Assembly: GCF_002777855.1 (NCBI RefSeq)
Contig: NZ_MEIK01000015.1
Location: 62,001 to 126,000, forward strand
Source: Snodgrassella alvi
Lineage (GTDB): Bacteria > Pseudomonadota > Gammaproteobacteria > Burkholderiales > Neisseriaceae
DNA: 64,000 bases
Direction: 5' to 3'
Part shown: positions 63,601-64,000 of the stretch, one piece after another
Position numbering within the stretch: the first letter of the stretch is position 1
How the letters are laid out: each line of letters starts with the position of its first letter
Notes under the pieces: generated by a model
The model's input: the letters and a program-made list of their open reading frames with translations, nothing else
Told to the model about the DNA's origin: nothing
Database searches by the model: none
Program-made: the position numbers and the translations under genes

Positions 63601-64000
63601 GTGTATTAACGGAACAATATACTTTCAATACAGACAAAGATGGTATCGCAACCTTAAACAAGCTGCCGGCAGGCATCTATCGCTATCGCGTCAGCGCACC
63701 TAATCATATGGATGCCAGCGGCCGTATAGTGATTCAGCCTGATAGCACAACTAATCAGCATGTATTTCTGGAGTATCAGACAATCAATGTAGAGTTTGGC
63801 GTGACTGAAACCTCCATTAAAGATGTGTATGACATTAATGTTAATGCCACCTTTAATACGCAAGTACCGGCACCTGTCATTATGCTGGAACCATTATCTA
63901 TTAATCTTGGTGCAATGCAGGTTGGAGAAGAAAAAACGGGCCAGATTACAGTCAGCAATTATGGTCTGGTACAGGCTGACCATGTGGTACTGAATTTGCC
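60675..64000 (+). CDS. Very large exported multi-domain protein, 5' part (runs off the window)
   Basis: The frame is open from ATG 60675 to the end of the window: 1,108 codons with no stop. GAGGGG lies seven bases before the ATG. A basic N-terminal stretch of about 30 residues precedes a signal core (MIFCALCSIASATSYA). Residues 50-215 resemble a nidogen-like beta domain (IGFEFNYYGKKYNKFYVST, FVFWDDLRTD, KLIVQWTN). Several Ig- or fibronectin-like domains follow: GQSYRARVRGSINRGATWE, DNLSGIASIHLQIANNP, SGAKVQLYLNDKPVGEK, and a Pro-rich hinge EPPAPPPTPYTG. Later parts have carboxypeptidase-regulatory-like and CARDB-like blocks (KGVKGATIKLQN, VGEEKTGQITVSNYG). Probably an adhesin or the carrier of a C-terminal toxin; the C-terminus is not visible. 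Confidence 0.8.
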   Translation, partial: MNIYQYWKNRFLGFNRKKRPIIKGKQKKAYAMIFCALCSIASATSYAGTDTKLKGDDKVSGALPIGFEFNYYGKKYNKFYVSTNGLLQFSNPSSSYNNSCLPAINNTLFVFWDDLRTDVYGQPAGTIKYETQGEAPNRKLIVQWTNQYFYSSNLPMGTFEAILYEGTNQIKYQYRTLNIGLSKGESATIGIQGITPKNVQVGCNKANIIKPEQAILFTPNNDLSEYTKNENAEYNFIDISDLTPAAPQPAARYTNQAPSWTWQNINTLDTWEVEIQDASGNTVYKKILNKVNQITYDAGLQNGQSYRARVRGSINRGATWEMWSSPSELITVDTTKPVVELNQFSRFNDKAVRIGYSSSDNLSGIASIHLQIANNPDFNKPIIDQDINLQSNNVQIDNVPAGGILYARLNALDKAGNSSGYTQASAITVTPPVLISPVTQTKVKNAALKVQGTAESGAKVQLYLNDKPVGEKVTADAQGYFTQDVLLPKEGSYRLYAVAQNDAGSSEPSSPVQFDFALPTPTAIITTPSDNQTLAAPVDIQVDAADELGIEKVDLLIDNKQFATLTERPYQAHWPLTMENNGSHKISAKVTNTSGKTVTSTRTVNVKIEPPAPPPTPYTGKITAISPAVSYGPQPVTISGQAVYRAENTIAANVPLKLVLNVKGFERRIAVATDENGHFTYTFTPQESDSGTYQVGIIHPDEKTVTSQGSFDINRIAFNIQGYQLKAPRTITTPIQVNATASTGAKNLRWVLAAENQPDGVLPQGVNIESEAVDIAPGQSRTTTIKFTADDHAAEKGSLYLLAYADDSGDLVRGKLQIKYELGQPMPELYASPTYIQTGLQQNTSSTTKVSVGNKGLAAAKNVQVELVDEQGNPAPSWVFIASDKNINEIAVDEKVPVQIMAQPDNSIPDGIYNFIIRVSSSGKVAGTIPVRISVTQSGQGVAHFDVADIYTATLDANGQPIKGVKGATIKLQNDSVLTEQYTFNTDKDGIATLNKLPAGIYRYRVSAPNHMDASGRIVIQPDSTTNQHVFLEYQTINVEFGVTETSIKDVYDINVNATFNTQVPAPVIMLEPLSINLGAMQVGEEKTGQITVSNYGLVQADHVVLNL

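Overview
The window is chromosomal DNA from a betaproteobacterium of the family Neisseriaceae. I infer this from protein sequences that read as close relatives of Neisseria proteins (GlnS, LipA/LipB, LeuA, RluD, BamD/ComL) and from gene orders I associate with that family: bamD/rluD/pgeF, tmk-holB-pilZ-tatD and DUF493-lipB-lipA. Base composition is moderate in housekeeping genes and strongly AT-rich in the accessory stretches. Together with the urease cluster and large surface-protein genes this suggests a host-associated genus such as Snodgrassella. The genus is inference. I see no CRISPR array, intact insertion sequence or prophage.

Layout. 1-3509: the tail of a malate:quinone oxidoreductase gene, its terminator, then about 3.3 kb of decayed, gene-poor DNA with one plausible small membrane-protein gene. 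3510-17530: housekeeping genes: glnS, a YccS-like FUSC membrane protein, proP, two DUF4124 proteins, ABC-F yheS, tsaD, queC behind a candidate preQ1-I riboswitch, and DUF493-lipB-lipA. 18289-24214: glutamate synthase gltB-gltD. 24295-31384: a divergent polyamine/membrane island. Leftward are a membrane-anchored spermidine-synthase-like protein and a Tat-exported FAD oxidoreductase. Rightward are DUF350, SPFH-SHOCT, a zinc-ribbon DUF4178 protein and SpeD. 31611-32648: an AT-rich metallo-beta-lactamase-fold hydrolase and a broken LysR regulator. 32809-37159: bamD, rluD, pgeF, an alpha/beta hydrolase and a small membrane protein. 37839-39715: leuA with an in-frame N-terminal helix-turn-helix extension and a striking inverted repeat at its promoter. 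39944-46189: urease genes ureABC-EF-J-G-D. 46727-46802: tRNA-Ala(GGC). 47048-51618: mltG, tmk, holB, pilZ, tatD and a PhnP-like hydrolase. 51873-52982: a lone EVE/PUA-nuclease fusion, probably a defence gene. 54453-64000: a surface or secretion locus with a 924-residue beta-domain exoprotein, a YafK-like L,D-transpeptidase, a tandem inactive rhodanese protein and the first 1,108 codons of a very large exoprotein that runs off the window.

How the parts work together. GltB/GltD and urease both concern ammonia and glutamate. LipB and LipA act in sequence in lipoate synthesis. Tmk and HolB serve DNA replication. The polyamine island would make decarboxylated AdoMet (SpeD), transfer aminopropyl groups at the membrane (SpeE-like) and perhaps oxidise an amine outside the inner membrane, alongside SPFH/DUF350/DUF4178 proteins that I associate with envelope homeostasis.

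Most unusual features: the HTH-LeuA fusion with its operator-like repeat and nested ribosome binding site, the polyamine/SPFH island, the EVE-nuclease, the preQ1 riboswitch-like leader carrying an inserted hairpin, and the 3' exoprotein locus.
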